A stretch of 62,013 nucleotides of DNA, taken from NCBI GenBank assembly GCA_902826395.1, contig CADEER010000005.1:1-62013 (forward strand), written 5' to 3'. Shown here one piece after another: positions 43,294 through 51,853 of the stretch. The notes below the pieces were generated by a model, which did no database searches, was not told the origin of the DNA, and saw only the letters and a list, made by a program, of their open reading frames with translations. This DNA is from an uncultured bacterium. Lineage in GTDB: Bacteria; Desulfobacterota; Binatia; HRBIN30; CADEER01. Both the position numbers and the translations under genes were made by a program. Position 1 is the stretch's first letter; the number at the start of each line of letters is the position of its first letter.

Positions 43294-45933
43294 ATGCGGC
43301 GCACCTTGGTTCCCCGTGTTGGGGCGATGATCATGTCGTCTCTGTGGACGATGGCGATGGCGGGTCCGCTGCGGGCGGGCGGACCCGATTGCGGCGATCC
43401 CGATCCGGTGTGCACGTTCTTCGTGCGCAGCGGTGCCGTCGAGCCGAGCGGCCCGTGCGCGGGTCGCACGCAAGCCGATGCCTTCCCGACGGTGAGACAA
43501 GGAGCTGCCGCGCTCGTCAACGGCGGTGAAGTGGTTTGTGTCGAAGGGGGTACATACGTCGAAGGTGACGTCACCATCGGGAGCGGCGGCACGCCGGCGT
43601 TCCCGGTCGTGGTGCGCGCGGTCGGCACTGTCGTCATGCGCCCGCCCGGCGACGCCACCACCGACTGCACCGCGATCCCAAATACCGGGTTTCTAGTCCT
43701 CGGTCGGCAGTACGTGACCATCGAGGGCTTCACTTTTGAGGGATACTGCGACGCCGGCATCCAGGTGCGGTCCAATCCCGAGGAGACGGTGAACAGCCGC
43801 GGCATCACGCTGCGCGACAACCGGGTGTCTGGAACCAGGTTCGGCCGAGGCATCGATGTCGCGGGCGAGGGGCGGATGATTCTGGTCGGCAACGTCGCGA
43901 CCAACAACCAGGGCAGCGGCATCTCGCTGCAGGGCTGCATTCGGTCGCCCGACGTAGAGCCCAAGTGCATGCGCGGCACCACCCTGCCGATCAACGCCAC
44001 GCTGACGGGAAACCAGACCTTCGCCAATGTCAGCCACGGGTTGTTCGTGCGCGGCAGCAGTGGCGCACGCGTCGAAAACAACACCTCGTACTCGAACGGC
44101 GGCGGCGGCCTGCAAGTCAACGCGTCGTCCGACACGTTGGTCTTCAACAATCTGCTGTTCGCAAACCAGGCTGACGGACTGCGCATCGGCGCCCCCGACA
44201 TCGGGACCGAGGAAGAGCCGCTCGCCCCGCTCGGATCGACGCGCACGCGTGTCGTCAACAACACCATCTACGGCAACGGCGAGTGGGGAATCGAAATCGG
44301 CGAGAACGACGCCGCCTCCCCGGGGTCGGTGGTGCTCGACAATATCGTCCAGAACAATGGTCTTGCGACACCGGACGACTTTCCCGGGGAGATCGGTGTG
44401 CTGAACGAGTCGGGTGTCGGCTCCGCCTCCACGTGCGGCTATGTGGCGGGCTTCAACCTGGTGCGCAACGCCACCGGTCACAACTACGGACCGAGCACGC
44501 CGTCGAACGTGTACGACCAGCACGCCGACGCTCGCTTCGTCGATCCGAGTCATCCGGGCGGATTCCGACTGCGCCCTGGCAGTCCGGCGATCGATGCCGG
44601 CTACGAATCGATTGCAGTGGTCCAGATTTCGGGGTCGACCGCCGAGTCGGGCGCCGCGGATGCAGGTCGCGCGGATCTCGGCTTCCACTACCAGGCGAAC
44701 GCCAACGGCACGCCGCGGATCGACTCGACCATCATGCCGATCTTCGTTCGCACGGACGGCAGCGATGGCAGCATGCGTCCCACTTCGCCCGAAACGGCGC
44801 TCGCGAGCATCGGCGTCGCAACCCGCGACTTTGCCCGCGCCGGAACCGAGGTGGTCGTCGGCCCCGGTACGTATCGCGAGGGACAGATCAGCTCGCGCAG
44901 CGACCTGCCGGCGGGCACGTACGTGGTGCGTGCGGATCCCTCTGGACGGCGGACCGAGCAATCGCCGGGCAACGTCCTGGTGATCGCCGATTGCGGCGGC
45001 ACGCCTTGTGACAACGGATTCATCGTACAGAGCACCTGCAACGTGCGCGTCGAGGGGTTCCAGGTCACCGGCTCGAGAGAGGCCGGAATCATGATCGCGG
45101 ACGGCGCCGACGATGCGGTCGTCGCGCACAACCAGGTATTCGCCAACCTGCAGCGCGGTATCCAGGTGGTCAACGCCAAGCGCGTCCGTGTCTTCAACAA
45201 CCTGGTCTATGACAACGGCACCGGCGGCACCGGCGGGGGGATCCAGATCGGTGGACGCTGCCCGGTCGGGCAGCCGGCTTGCAGCACGGCGGGCTCAGCC
45301 GAAGCCGAGATCACGTTCAACACGGTGGTCGGCAACGAGGTCAACGGCGTCTTGATCGGCGCAGGCGAGGGCGATTCGAGCGGCGCCCTGTTCCGATTCA
45401 ACATCTCGATCGACAACATCCTCGGCAACTCCATCCAGGTCGGCAGCGGCACGCGGCGTGACATGCAGCTCGTCGGATTCGAGAAGGGTTACAACGTCCT
45501 CGACTCGTTCAGTGACCCGCGCGAGGTGGACTTCGACTTGGATTATCTCTGGCCCGGTCTGGGCGAGCCGTTGTTCGTCAACGCGGCCGCGGCGCGGTTC
45601 GAGCTGGATCCAGAAGGAATCGCCGCCATCGATCGCGGCGAGCCGCTTTCCGCGCGCGAAGCGGGGCTCGACACGCGCAGTACACGCATCGATCGCGCCG
45701 CCGATGCCGGCATCGTCGATCTCGGGTACCACTATCCGATTCTCGACGTCGAGCTGACCGGCGACTGCAACGGCAACGGTGTGGTTTCGATCGCCGAGCT
45801 CGTCACCGGCGTGACCATGGCGCTGGGTCTGCGACCGGTGGACGATTGTCCCGCATTCGACGACGACGCCGACGGGCTCGTCGAGATCAGCGAGATCGTC
45901 GCAGCGGTCAACAACGCTTTGCTCGACACCTGA
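43294..45933 (+). CDS. Secreted right-handed parallel beta-helix protein with dockerin-like Ca-binding tail
   Basis: An 879-residue protein starting at ATG 43294 after AGGAAG, with a signal peptide ending near GPLRA. Two similar beta-helix halves are seen. The first begins FFVRSGAVEPSG (about 45) and the second IFVRTDGSDGSMRPTSPETA (about 485). Each has a GGTYVEGDV or GPGTYREGQI-type start, NNTS or NNLLF turns and right-handed helix repeats. The last 60 residues hold two EF-hand-like motifs, DCNGNGVVSIAEL and DDDADGLVEISEI. It may bind, cleave or organise the EPS outside the cell. Catalytic residues could not be assigned. Confidence 0.82.
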   Translation: MRRTLVPRVGAMIMSSLWTMAMAGPLRAGGPDCGDPDPVCTFFVRSGAVEPSGPCAGRTQADAFPTVRQGAAALVNGGEVVCVEGGTYVEGDVTIGSGGTPAFPVVVRAVGTVVMRPPGDATTDCTAIPNTGFLVLGRQYVTIEGFTFEGYCDAGIQVRSNPEETVNSRGITLRDNRVSGTRFGRGIDVAGEGRMILVGNVATNNQGSGISLQGCIRSPDVEPKCMRGTTLPINATLTGNQTFANVSHGLFVRGSSGARVENNTSYSNGGGGLQVNASSDTLVFNNLLFANQADGLRIGAPDIGTEEEPLAPLGSTRTRVVNNTIYGNGEWGIEIGENDAASPGSVVLDNIVQNNGLATPDDFPGEIGVLNESGVGSASTCGYVAGFNLVRNATGHNYGPSTPSNVYDQHADARFVDPSHPGGFRLRPGSPAIDAGYESIAVVQISGSTAESGAADAGRADLGFHYQANANGTPRIDSTIMPIFVRTDGSDGSMRPTSPETALASIGVATRDFARAGTEVVVGPGTYREGQISSRSDLPAGTYVVRADPSGRRTEQSPGNVLVIADCGGTPCDNGFIVQSTCNVRVEGFQVTGSREAGIMIADGADDAVVAHNQVFANLQRGIQVVNAKRVRVFNNLVYDNGTGGTGGGIQIGGRCPVGQPACSTAGSAEAEITFNTVVGNEVNGVLIGAGEGDSSGALFRFNISIDNILGNSIQVGSGTRRDMQLVGFEKGYNVLDSFSDPREVDFDLDYLWPGLGEPLFVNAAAARFELDPEGIAAIDRGEPLSAREAGLDTRSTRIDRAADAGIVDLGYHYPILDVELTGDCNGNGVVSIAELVTGVTMALGLRPVDDCPAFDDDADGLVEISEIVAAVNNALLDT

Positions 45934-45958
45934 CGATACGAAAGTTCTGATTTCACCT

Positions 45959-47137
45959 ATGCGATCGCCTCTCAAAATTCTCTACACCATCAACCGGATG
46001 GATGTCGGGGGCAGCCAGACGCACCTCCTGCAGGTCCTGCGGTTGCTCGACCGAGCTCGCTTCGACCCGACCCTGGTGTGCCTGTCGGGGGAGGGCAACC
46101 TCCTCGATCAGATCGGCAGCACGGGCGTGCGGGTGATCGACGGCGGCGTGCGAGTTGGTTTCAAATCACCGCGGGTCATTCCAGCGACTTTGCGCCTGGC
46201 GCGGATCTTTCGGCGCGAAGGGGCGGACATCGTTCACAACTACTTGCTGCGCGCCAACACCGTGGGGTCGGTCGCGGCCCGCTTGGCGGGTGTTCCCGTC
46301 GTGTTGGCGAGCAAGCGCGGCTGCCACGAGCGCCGCGGTTGGGAGCTGCGCGGCGCGCAGCTCGGCAATGCTCTCAGCGATTGCGTGACCACCAATGCGG
46401 TGGCGGTGCGCGACTTCGTACACGACGACGAATCCTGTCCGCTCGACAAAATGGTGGTGATCCCGAGCGGCGTCGACACCGATCGATTCCAGCCCCGATC
46501 GGACGGCGGGTCCACGGCGCAGTACAAAGAGCGGCTCGGGATGCGGGCTGGCGACCCCGTGGTGGGAGTTGTCACCCGGATGCGTGTACGCAAGGGGGTC
46601 GAGGAGTTCCTGGCGGCGATGATCGAAGTACGACGGCGCTTCCCCGGTGCGCAGGCGGTGATCGTCGGCGAGGTCGAGCTCGACGCCGACCTGCGCGAGA
46701 TGGTTGTCGCCGGTGGCCTGGAGCCTGATCTGCATCTCCTCGGCCGGCGCTCCGACATGCCGGAAGTGTTGTCGTCCTTCGACGTATTCGTGTTGTCGTC
46801 GCACGACGAAGGCATGTCGAACGCGATCCTCGAAGCGATGTCGATGGAGAAGCCAGTGGTAGCGACGGATGTCGGGGGCACCGGCGAGGTCGTGCGCGAG
46901 GGCGTCAGCGGGCGATTGGTTCCGCCGCGCGTCGTTCCGCCGCTGGCGCGCGCGATCGAGGAGATGCTCGCCGATCCGGCCAGCATGGTCGAGATGGGGC
47001 GGAGGGGGAGATCGATCGTCGTCGAGGGATTTTCGGCGCGATCGATGGTCAGACAGATGGAGGCGCTCTACGAACGCCTGGCGACCAGGCGTGGCGAGAT
47101 CGGAGAGACTGCCCTGAACCTGGAAGCGATCAGTTAG
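45959..47137 (+). CDS. Family 4 glycosyltransferase
   Basis: A 392-residue GT-B enzyme: KILYTINRMDVGGSQTHLLQ at the N-terminus, ADIVHNYLLRANTVGS and MVVIPSGVDTDRFQP in the linker, and PVVGVVTRMRVRKGVEEFL at the start of the donor domain. The donor site EGMSNAILEAMSMEKPVVA has the EX7E pattern. The gene lies 25 bases after the beta-helix gene and 17 bases before the MBL gene. It would add a sugar to the repeat unit; the donor cannot be predicted from sequence. Confidence 0.93.
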   Translation: MRSPLKILYTINRMDVGGSQTHLLQVLRLLDRARFDPTLVCLSGEGNLLDQIGSTGVRVIDGGVRVGFKSPRVIPATLRLARIFRREGADIVHNYLLRANTVGSVAARLAGVPVVLASKRGCHERRGWELRGAQLGNALSDCVTTNAVAVRDFVHDDESCPLDKMVVIPSGVDTDRFQPRSDGGSTAQYKERLGMRAGDPVVGVVTRMRVRKGVEEFLAAMIEVRRRFPGAQAVIVGEVELDADLREMVVAGGLEPDLHLLGRRSDMPEVLSSFDVFVLSSHDEGMSNAILEAMSMEKPVVATDVGGTGEVVREGVSGRLVPPRVVPPLARAIEEMLADPASMVEMGRRGRSIVVEGFSARSMVRQMEALYERLATRRGEIGETALNLEAIS

Positions 47138-47154
47138 AAAGAGGGGGCCGCAGT

Positions 47155-48414
47155 ATGGAAGTAACGTACATTGGGCACGCCGCGATCATGATGCACTCGG
47201 GTGGCAAGACGATCCTCATGGATCCGTGGCTCACCGATCCGACATATCACGGGTCCTGGTTCCACTATCCGCCGCTCGAGATCGGCGTCGATGACTTGCC
47301 GAAGATCGACTACCTGTACATCTCCCACGAGCATCCCGATCACTTCGATCCGCCGACGCTCGAACGACTCGACAAGAACGTCCCGGTGATCATCGCCAAC
47401 TTCGGACGGAAACGCTTCCGCGATCGGCTGCAAAAGGTCGGATTCACGAATATCACCGAGCTGGAGTTCCAGACCGACTACCGCCCCGCCGGATGCCCGA
47501 TGACCTTCCGCCTGATTCCGCCGGACCGCGCCTGGGACGACAGCGCGATCCTCGTCCGCGACGACAGGCATGCGATCCTCAACGTCAACGACTGTCACCT
47601 GGACGACACCACGCTCTCCGAGCTGGGTCAGCAGTTTGCGATCGACCTGGCCTTTCTCACCTTCACGGGCGCCAGTCAGTACCCGAACTGTTTCGACTTC
47701 TCCCCCGAAGTGCGCCGCGAACGCTCGCTTGCCTCCAAGCATTCGCACATGGAGGAGTTCGTGCATTGGGCGAAGTTGTTGCAGACCAAACGCGCGGTTC
47801 CGGCGGCTGGCAACTTCGCTCTGCTCGCAGCGGAGCAACTGTTCATGAACGATCCCGCCTACGCGAACACCCCGGGCGAGGCCATTGAAGCCCTGGCGGC
47901 GAGCGCGCCTGAGATCGAAGGTCTGCAAATGAATCCGGCCGATCGATGGAGCGAAGAGAAGGGGCTGCAGCGCTTCAAGCCGGCCCCGGATTGGAGCCGC
48001 CGGATCGAGCAGATCGAGATGATGAGCGTCGAGCTGCGCAGCCGCGTCGAGGATTATTTCGTGCGCGAACCCGCCGCACGGCCGGGTTTGTTCGAACGCT
48101 TTCGCACGTACTTCAACGGGCTGCTCGAGAAGGATCCAGTCACCGCGGCCGGCGTTGCGATCACGGTGTGGTGGCACATCGAAGGGCCGGAGGGCGGCGA
48201 TTGGTACATCGATTTCAGCCGCGGCAAGGACTGGGTGCAGTACGGTGAGCCGCCGGACTGGAACCTCCGGATCGCCATCGCCGACAAGCTGATTGATCTC
48301 GGACTGAGCGGCGAGGCGATCTGGGAGAATCTCATCCTGTCGTTCCGCGTGCGCTTGTCGCGGCGCCCCGATCATTACATGCAGGCCTTCTGGACCTGGT
48401 TCTGTAAGCTCTGA
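47155..48414 (+). CDS. Metallo-beta-lactamase-fold hydrolase (CMAH/UlaG-like)
   Basis: A 419-residue protein. VTYIGHAAIMMHSGGKTILM, then DPWLTDPTYHGSW and YISHEHPDHFDPPTL, give the metal-binding HxHxDH site. ILNVNDCHLDD carries a further metal ligand. About 200 residues at the C-terminus extend past the core fold, and the whole resembles the MBL half of CMP-sialic-acid hydroxylase relatives and UlaG lactonases. There is no signal peptide. In this locus a role on a nucleotide-sugar or sugar phosphate is likely, but the reaction is unknown. Confidence 0.82.
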   Translation: MEVTYIGHAAIMMHSGGKTILMDPWLTDPTYHGSWFHYPPLEIGVDDLPKIDYLYISHEHPDHFDPPTLERLDKNVPVIIANFGRKRFRDRLQKVGFTNITELEFQTDYRPAGCPMTFRLIPPDRAWDDSAILVRDDRHAILNVNDCHLDDTTLSELGQQFAIDLAFLTFTGASQYPNCFDFSPEVRRERSLASKHSHMEEFVHWAKLLQTKRAVPAAGNFALLAAEQLFMNDPAYANTPGEAIEALAASAPEIEGLQMNPADRWSEEKGLQRFKPAPDWSRRIEQIEMMSVELRSRVEDYFVREPAARPGLFERFRTYFNGLLEKDPVTAAGVAITVWWHIEGPEGGDWYIDFSRGKDWVQYGEPPDWNLRIAIADKLIDLGLSGEAIWENLILSFRVRLSRRPDHYMQAFWTWFCKL

Positions 48415-48475
48415 TCGATACCGGCGACTGCGACCTCGACGCCGACGCGTCGTCGAGCCGCGGAGCAGGTCGACG

Positions 48476-50134
48476 ATGTTTCGAACCATGCGCATCGATC
48501 CCTGGCTGGCAGGGATTCTGCTGATGGCCATCCCGCTGTTCGTCTTTCAGTTGTCGTGGGGGCTGCCCAACGGAAACTCGTCGTGGGCGGCCGACGCGAT
48601 GGGCCCGGTGACGACGCTGGGTATCGTCAAGCGGTCGTTCTCGGAGTTCAACTCGGGCTGGTACTACTTCAAGTACCCACTCGGGTATCCGTATCTCCTG
48701 GTTCTAGTCGCGGCGCCGTATCTCGTTTGGTTGCGCGTCAGCGGCGCGTGGTCCGCGCCGTCAAGCAAGTATCCCTACGGCTTCGAAGATCCGGAGCACG
48801 CGTTGTGGATGATCTCCATGAGTGGACGTCTGCTCAGCGTCGCTTTCGCGCTCGGCGTCGTGGCAGTCACCTATGGCATCGCCAATCGCCTGCTCGGCAA
48901 ATGGCCGGCGCGGCTCGCTGCATTCTGGATGGCGACCGCGTATCCGATCATCTATTACGCGCACACGACCAACCTGGACATCGGTTATCTGTTCTGGCTG
49001 CTGCTGGCGCTCTATGCGGGGATCGTAGCCGCCCAATCCGACGAGGCTCTGCCCTGGGTGACGCTGGGGGTCGCCGCGGCGATGGCCGTGTCGAGCAAGG
49101 AGCAGGGCTTCGCATTTCTTCTGCCGCTGCCTCTGCTCGCAATCGGCAGCCGGATGCGAAGCCGAGGCGCCGCTGTGTTGTGGAGCTCGGGCGTCGTCGC
49201 GATGGCGGTGTCGGCGATCGCGACGGCGTTGCTTGCCAACAACGTCCTCTTCAATCCTCTCGGCTTCGTCGCGCGCCTTGCCTATCTGCTTGGAAAGCCA
49301 CTCGAGCCGGTATCGGTGCGATTGGCACCGGTCGAGTTCGCGCTCTGGAAAGGCGCCAAGGAGTGGGTGTACGTCCGCCAGTTGTGGGACGGTGTCGAAA
49401 GTACGCTCGGATGGCCTGTCGTCTTCCTCGGTATCGCCGGCCTCGTGATGGTGCTGCTGCGATATCGCCGCGCGGCCTTGTGGCTGCTGCTTCCGGCGGC
49501 CAGTCAGTACTACCTTTCGCTGCGCGGCCTGGATCTGATTACCCTGCGCTACCTACTGCCGATCAGTGCGACGGTCGCGATCCTGGCAGGTGTTGCCATC
49601 AGCGATCTGTATGGCTGGGCGGGCGATTCGCCTCGGCGGCGGCTGGTGTCGGCGATCGCATTGTTGACGTGCGCGCTCGCCCTGGCGCGCGGCGTCGAAA
49701 CACACTGGCTGTTCGCGACCGACACGCGCTATCAGGCGGAGGAATGGCTCGCCGAGCACGCGGCGGCAACGCCCGGCGCGGATGTATTCGAGTACTACCA
49801 GAAGGAGACGTATGTGCCGCGCTTCCGCGGTGAGCCCGAAGGGCGATTCGTACCAATGAAGAACCGCAGTATCGACGAGCTCGTCGCGCGCAACCCGACC
49901 GGAGTCGTATTGAGCTCGGCGTCGGACAAGAGTATCGCGCACATCTGGAATCCGGACTGGCGTGAAACCCGCGACCTGTTGAAGCCGGTGCCGGAGGCGC
50001 GGCGCCTGCAGGAGGCGCTACAAAGCGGCGAGCTCGGCTATCGGGTCGCTGCGACGTTCAAGCAGGAGCCTCGGCTGCTGCGGCTGCGCATCACCAGTTT
50101 GGCACCGGAGATCACGATCTATGTCCGCGATTGA
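48476..50134 (+). CDS. Family 39-type (PMT-like) membrane glycosyltransferase
   Basis: A 552-residue polytopic protein with about ten hydrophobic segments. The first periplasmic loop after helix 1 contains SSWAADAMGPVTTLGIVKR and the pattern YYFKYPLGYPYLLVLV, which fits the GT-C fold with an acidic residue in loop 1. A C-terminal soluble domain of about 130 residues (RYQAEEWLAEHAAATPGADV) follows. Such enzymes use polyprenyl-phosphate sugars in the periplasm to decorate lipids, proteins or glycans. ATG 48476 lies 61 bases after the MBL gene. The acceptor is unknown. Confidence 0.82.
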   Translation: MFRTMRIDPWLAGILLMAIPLFVFQLSWGLPNGNSSWAADAMGPVTTLGIVKRSFSEFNSGWYYFKYPLGYPYLLVLVAAPYLVWLRVSGAWSAPSSKYPYGFEDPEHALWMISMSGRLLSVAFALGVVAVTYGIANRLLGKWPARLAAFWMATAYPIIYYAHTTNLDIGYLFWLLLALYAGIVAAQSDEALPWVTLGVAAAMAVSSKEQGFAFLLPLPLLAIGSRMRSRGAAVLWSSGVVAMAVSAIATALLANNVLFNPLGFVARLAYLLGKPLEPVSVRLAPVEFALWKGAKEWVYVRQLWDGVESTLGWPVVFLGIAGLVMVLLRYRRAALWLLLPAASQYYLSLRGLDLITLRYLLPISATVAILAGVAISDLYGWAGDSPRRRLVSAIALLTCALALARGVETHWLFATDTRYQAEEWLAEHAAATPGADVFEYYQKETYVPRFRGEPEGRFVPMKNRSIDELVARNPTGVVLSSASDKSIAHIWNPDWRETRDLLKPVPEARRLQEALQSGELGYRVAATFKQEPRLLRLRITSLAPEITIYVRD

Positions 50135-51050
50135 AGCAAGCACTGCCGACGGGGAAGTCGCCACCGCTGGTCGCACAGTGTGCCTGGTCTGCGGCGGGAC
50201 GGACTTCCGGCCGCAGTTTCCGAACCACGACGTGCCGCCACCCGATAAGCAGAGAGACGAGCCGTACCGCATCACCCACAGCGAGCGCCGCTTCGTCGGC
50301 GCCATCGAACGCTGCACCGCGTGCGGGATGGCTTTTCTGCCTCTCGATTATCTGCCCGCCGGCTCGTACTCCGACGCTGCCGACCCCTACTATCTGGAGC
50401 AGGAAGCGGAGCGCATCGGCAACGCCCATCGTCTCCTCGAGCTGGTACCGAAGGGCGGGCGTTTGCTGGAGATCGGCTGCGCGACGGGGTTCCTGTTGCG
50501 CGCGGCACGCGAGCGCGGCTTCGAGGTCGTCGGTGTCGAGATGTCCGAGTGGGCCTCGGGAATTGCTCGCGACAGATTCGGCCTCGACGTGCGCACCGCG
50601 AGGCTCGAGCAGGCCGGGCTGGAAGCGGAGTCTTTTGACGTCGTCGTCCTCGCCGACGTCATCGAGCATCTGACCGATCCGGCTCGGACGGTGGGTGAGA
50701 TTCGCAAGGTGTTGAAGCCTGGCGGCCGTTTGCTCTTGTTGACGCCGGACATGGGCAGCCTGATGGCGAAGGCGTTCGGCCCCCGCTGGTGGGGTCTGTT
50801 GGACGATCACTATTTCTACTTTTCTCGGAAGACGCTGCGGCGATTTCTCGAGCGCGAGGGATTCTCGGTGGAGACTCTCAAGGCGCAGGGGCGAGAGTTT
50901 CCGCTGTCGCACTGGATCTTCAAGATGGCGCAGTACAGCGAGGTTGCACATCGAGTCGTCGCCGGCACCGCCAAAGCGGTGGGGCTCGCCGACAAGCGCG
51001 TCTCGGTCAACCTGGGGGATATGATGGCATGCGTGGCGCGGAAGAATTAG
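50121..51050 (+). CDS. Class I SAM-dependent methyltransferase with zinc ribbon
   Basis: A 309-residue protein. An N-terminal zinc ribbon is seen in CLVCGGTDFRPQF and CTACGMAFLP. The methyltransferase core follows, with motif I LLEIGCATGFLLRAA, VVGVEMSEWA as motif II and VVVLADVIEHLTDP. The layout matches sugar C- or O-methyltransferases common in polysaccharide loci. ATG 50121 overlaps the end of the GT39 gene by 14 bases, and a GT2 gene follows at once. The likely role is methylation of a nucleotide sugar or of the polymer end. Confidence 0.9.
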   Translation: MSAIEASTADGEVATAGRTVCLVCGGTDFRPQFPNHDVPPPDKQRDEPYRITHSERRFVGAIERCTACGMAFLPLDYLPAGSYSDAADPYYLEQEAERIGNAHRLLELVPKGGRLLEIGCATGFLLRAARERGFEVVGVEMSEWASGIARDRFGLDVRTARLEQAGLEAESFDVVVLADVIEHLTDPARTVGEIRKVLKPGGRLLLLTPDMGSLMAKAFGPRWWGLLDDHYFYFSRKTLRRFLEREGFSVETLKAQGREFPLSHWIFKMAQYSEVAHRVVAGTAKAVGLADKRVSVNLGDMMACVARKN

Positions 51051-51061
51051 GCGAGGCTGTC

Positions 51062-51853
51062 GTGACAGGTATCGAAAGCACGGAAGCATCGCGGAAACCG
51101 AAAGTTGTCGTGGTGATGCCGGCGTACAACGCCGGGCGCACTCTGCGGATGACCTACGCCGAGCTGCCGCACGAGACGGTCGACATGGTCATCCTGGTCG
51201 ACGACGCGAGCACCGACGATACGGTGGCGATCGCACGCGAGCTGAACCTCAAGCTGTTCTTGCACGATCGCAACTACGGATACGGCGCCAATCAGAAGAC
51301 CTGCTACCGCGAGGCGTTGCGGGCAGGGGCCGAGATCGTCGTCATGGTGCACCCCGACTACCAGTACGACCCAACGTTGCTGCCCGACATCATCAAACCG
51401 ATTCAGGACGGGACGGCCGACGTGGTACTGGGATCTCGCCTCAAGGCGGGTGCGCCGCTTTCGGGCGGCATGCCGTGGTGGAAGTACTTGTCGAACCGCT
51501 TCCTGACCGGCGTCGAGAATTGGACCTTCGGCCTCGACCTCGCCGAGTACCACACCGGCTATCGCGCCTACAGTCGCGCCGTTCTGGAGACGGTGAACTT
51601 CGAGCTCAACGCCGATCAGTTCATCTTCGACCAGGAGATCATCGCGCAGTTCGTCGACGCGGGCTTCCGCATCGACGAAGTGCCGGTACCGACGCGGTAC
51701 TTCGCCGAGGCCTCGTCGATCAGCTTCGTCGCCAGCAGTCGCTATGGTCTCGGCATCCTCTGGCTGGTCGCGCGCTACGTGATGCACCGCTCGGGGATCT
51801 GGCCGCAGCGGCAGTTCCAAAGCCTGGGCAAACGGTACCACGAGATTTCATGA
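51062..51853 (+). CDS. Family 2 glycosyltransferase (dolichol-phosphate mannosyltransferase-like)
   Basis: A 263-residue GT-A enzyme. VVVVMPAYNAGRTLRMTY, then ILVDDASTDDT and MVHPDYQYDPTLLPDI give the nucleotide-binding and metal (DxD-like) regions; LGSRLKAGAPLSGGMPWWKY is typical. It lacks C-terminal membrane helices. GTG 51062 is preferred because of GGCGAGG before it and its position 12 bases after the previous stop; ATG 51029 is also in frame. It may make polyprenyl-phosphate sugar for the GT39-type enzyme two genes upstream. The stop overlaps the next start (ATGA). Confidence 0.88.
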   Translation: MTGIESTEASRKPKVVVVMPAYNAGRTLRMTYAELPHETVDMVILVDDASTDDTVAIARELNLKLFLHDRNYGYGANQKTCYREALRAGAEIVVMVHPDYQYDPTLLPDIIKPIQDGTADVVLGSRLKAGAPLSGGMPWWKYLSNRFLTGVENWTFGLDLAEYHTGYRAYSRAVLETVNFELNADQFIFDQEIIAQFVDAGFRIDEVPVPTRYFAEASSISFVASSRYGLGILWLVARYVMHRSGIWPQRQFQSLGKRYHEIS

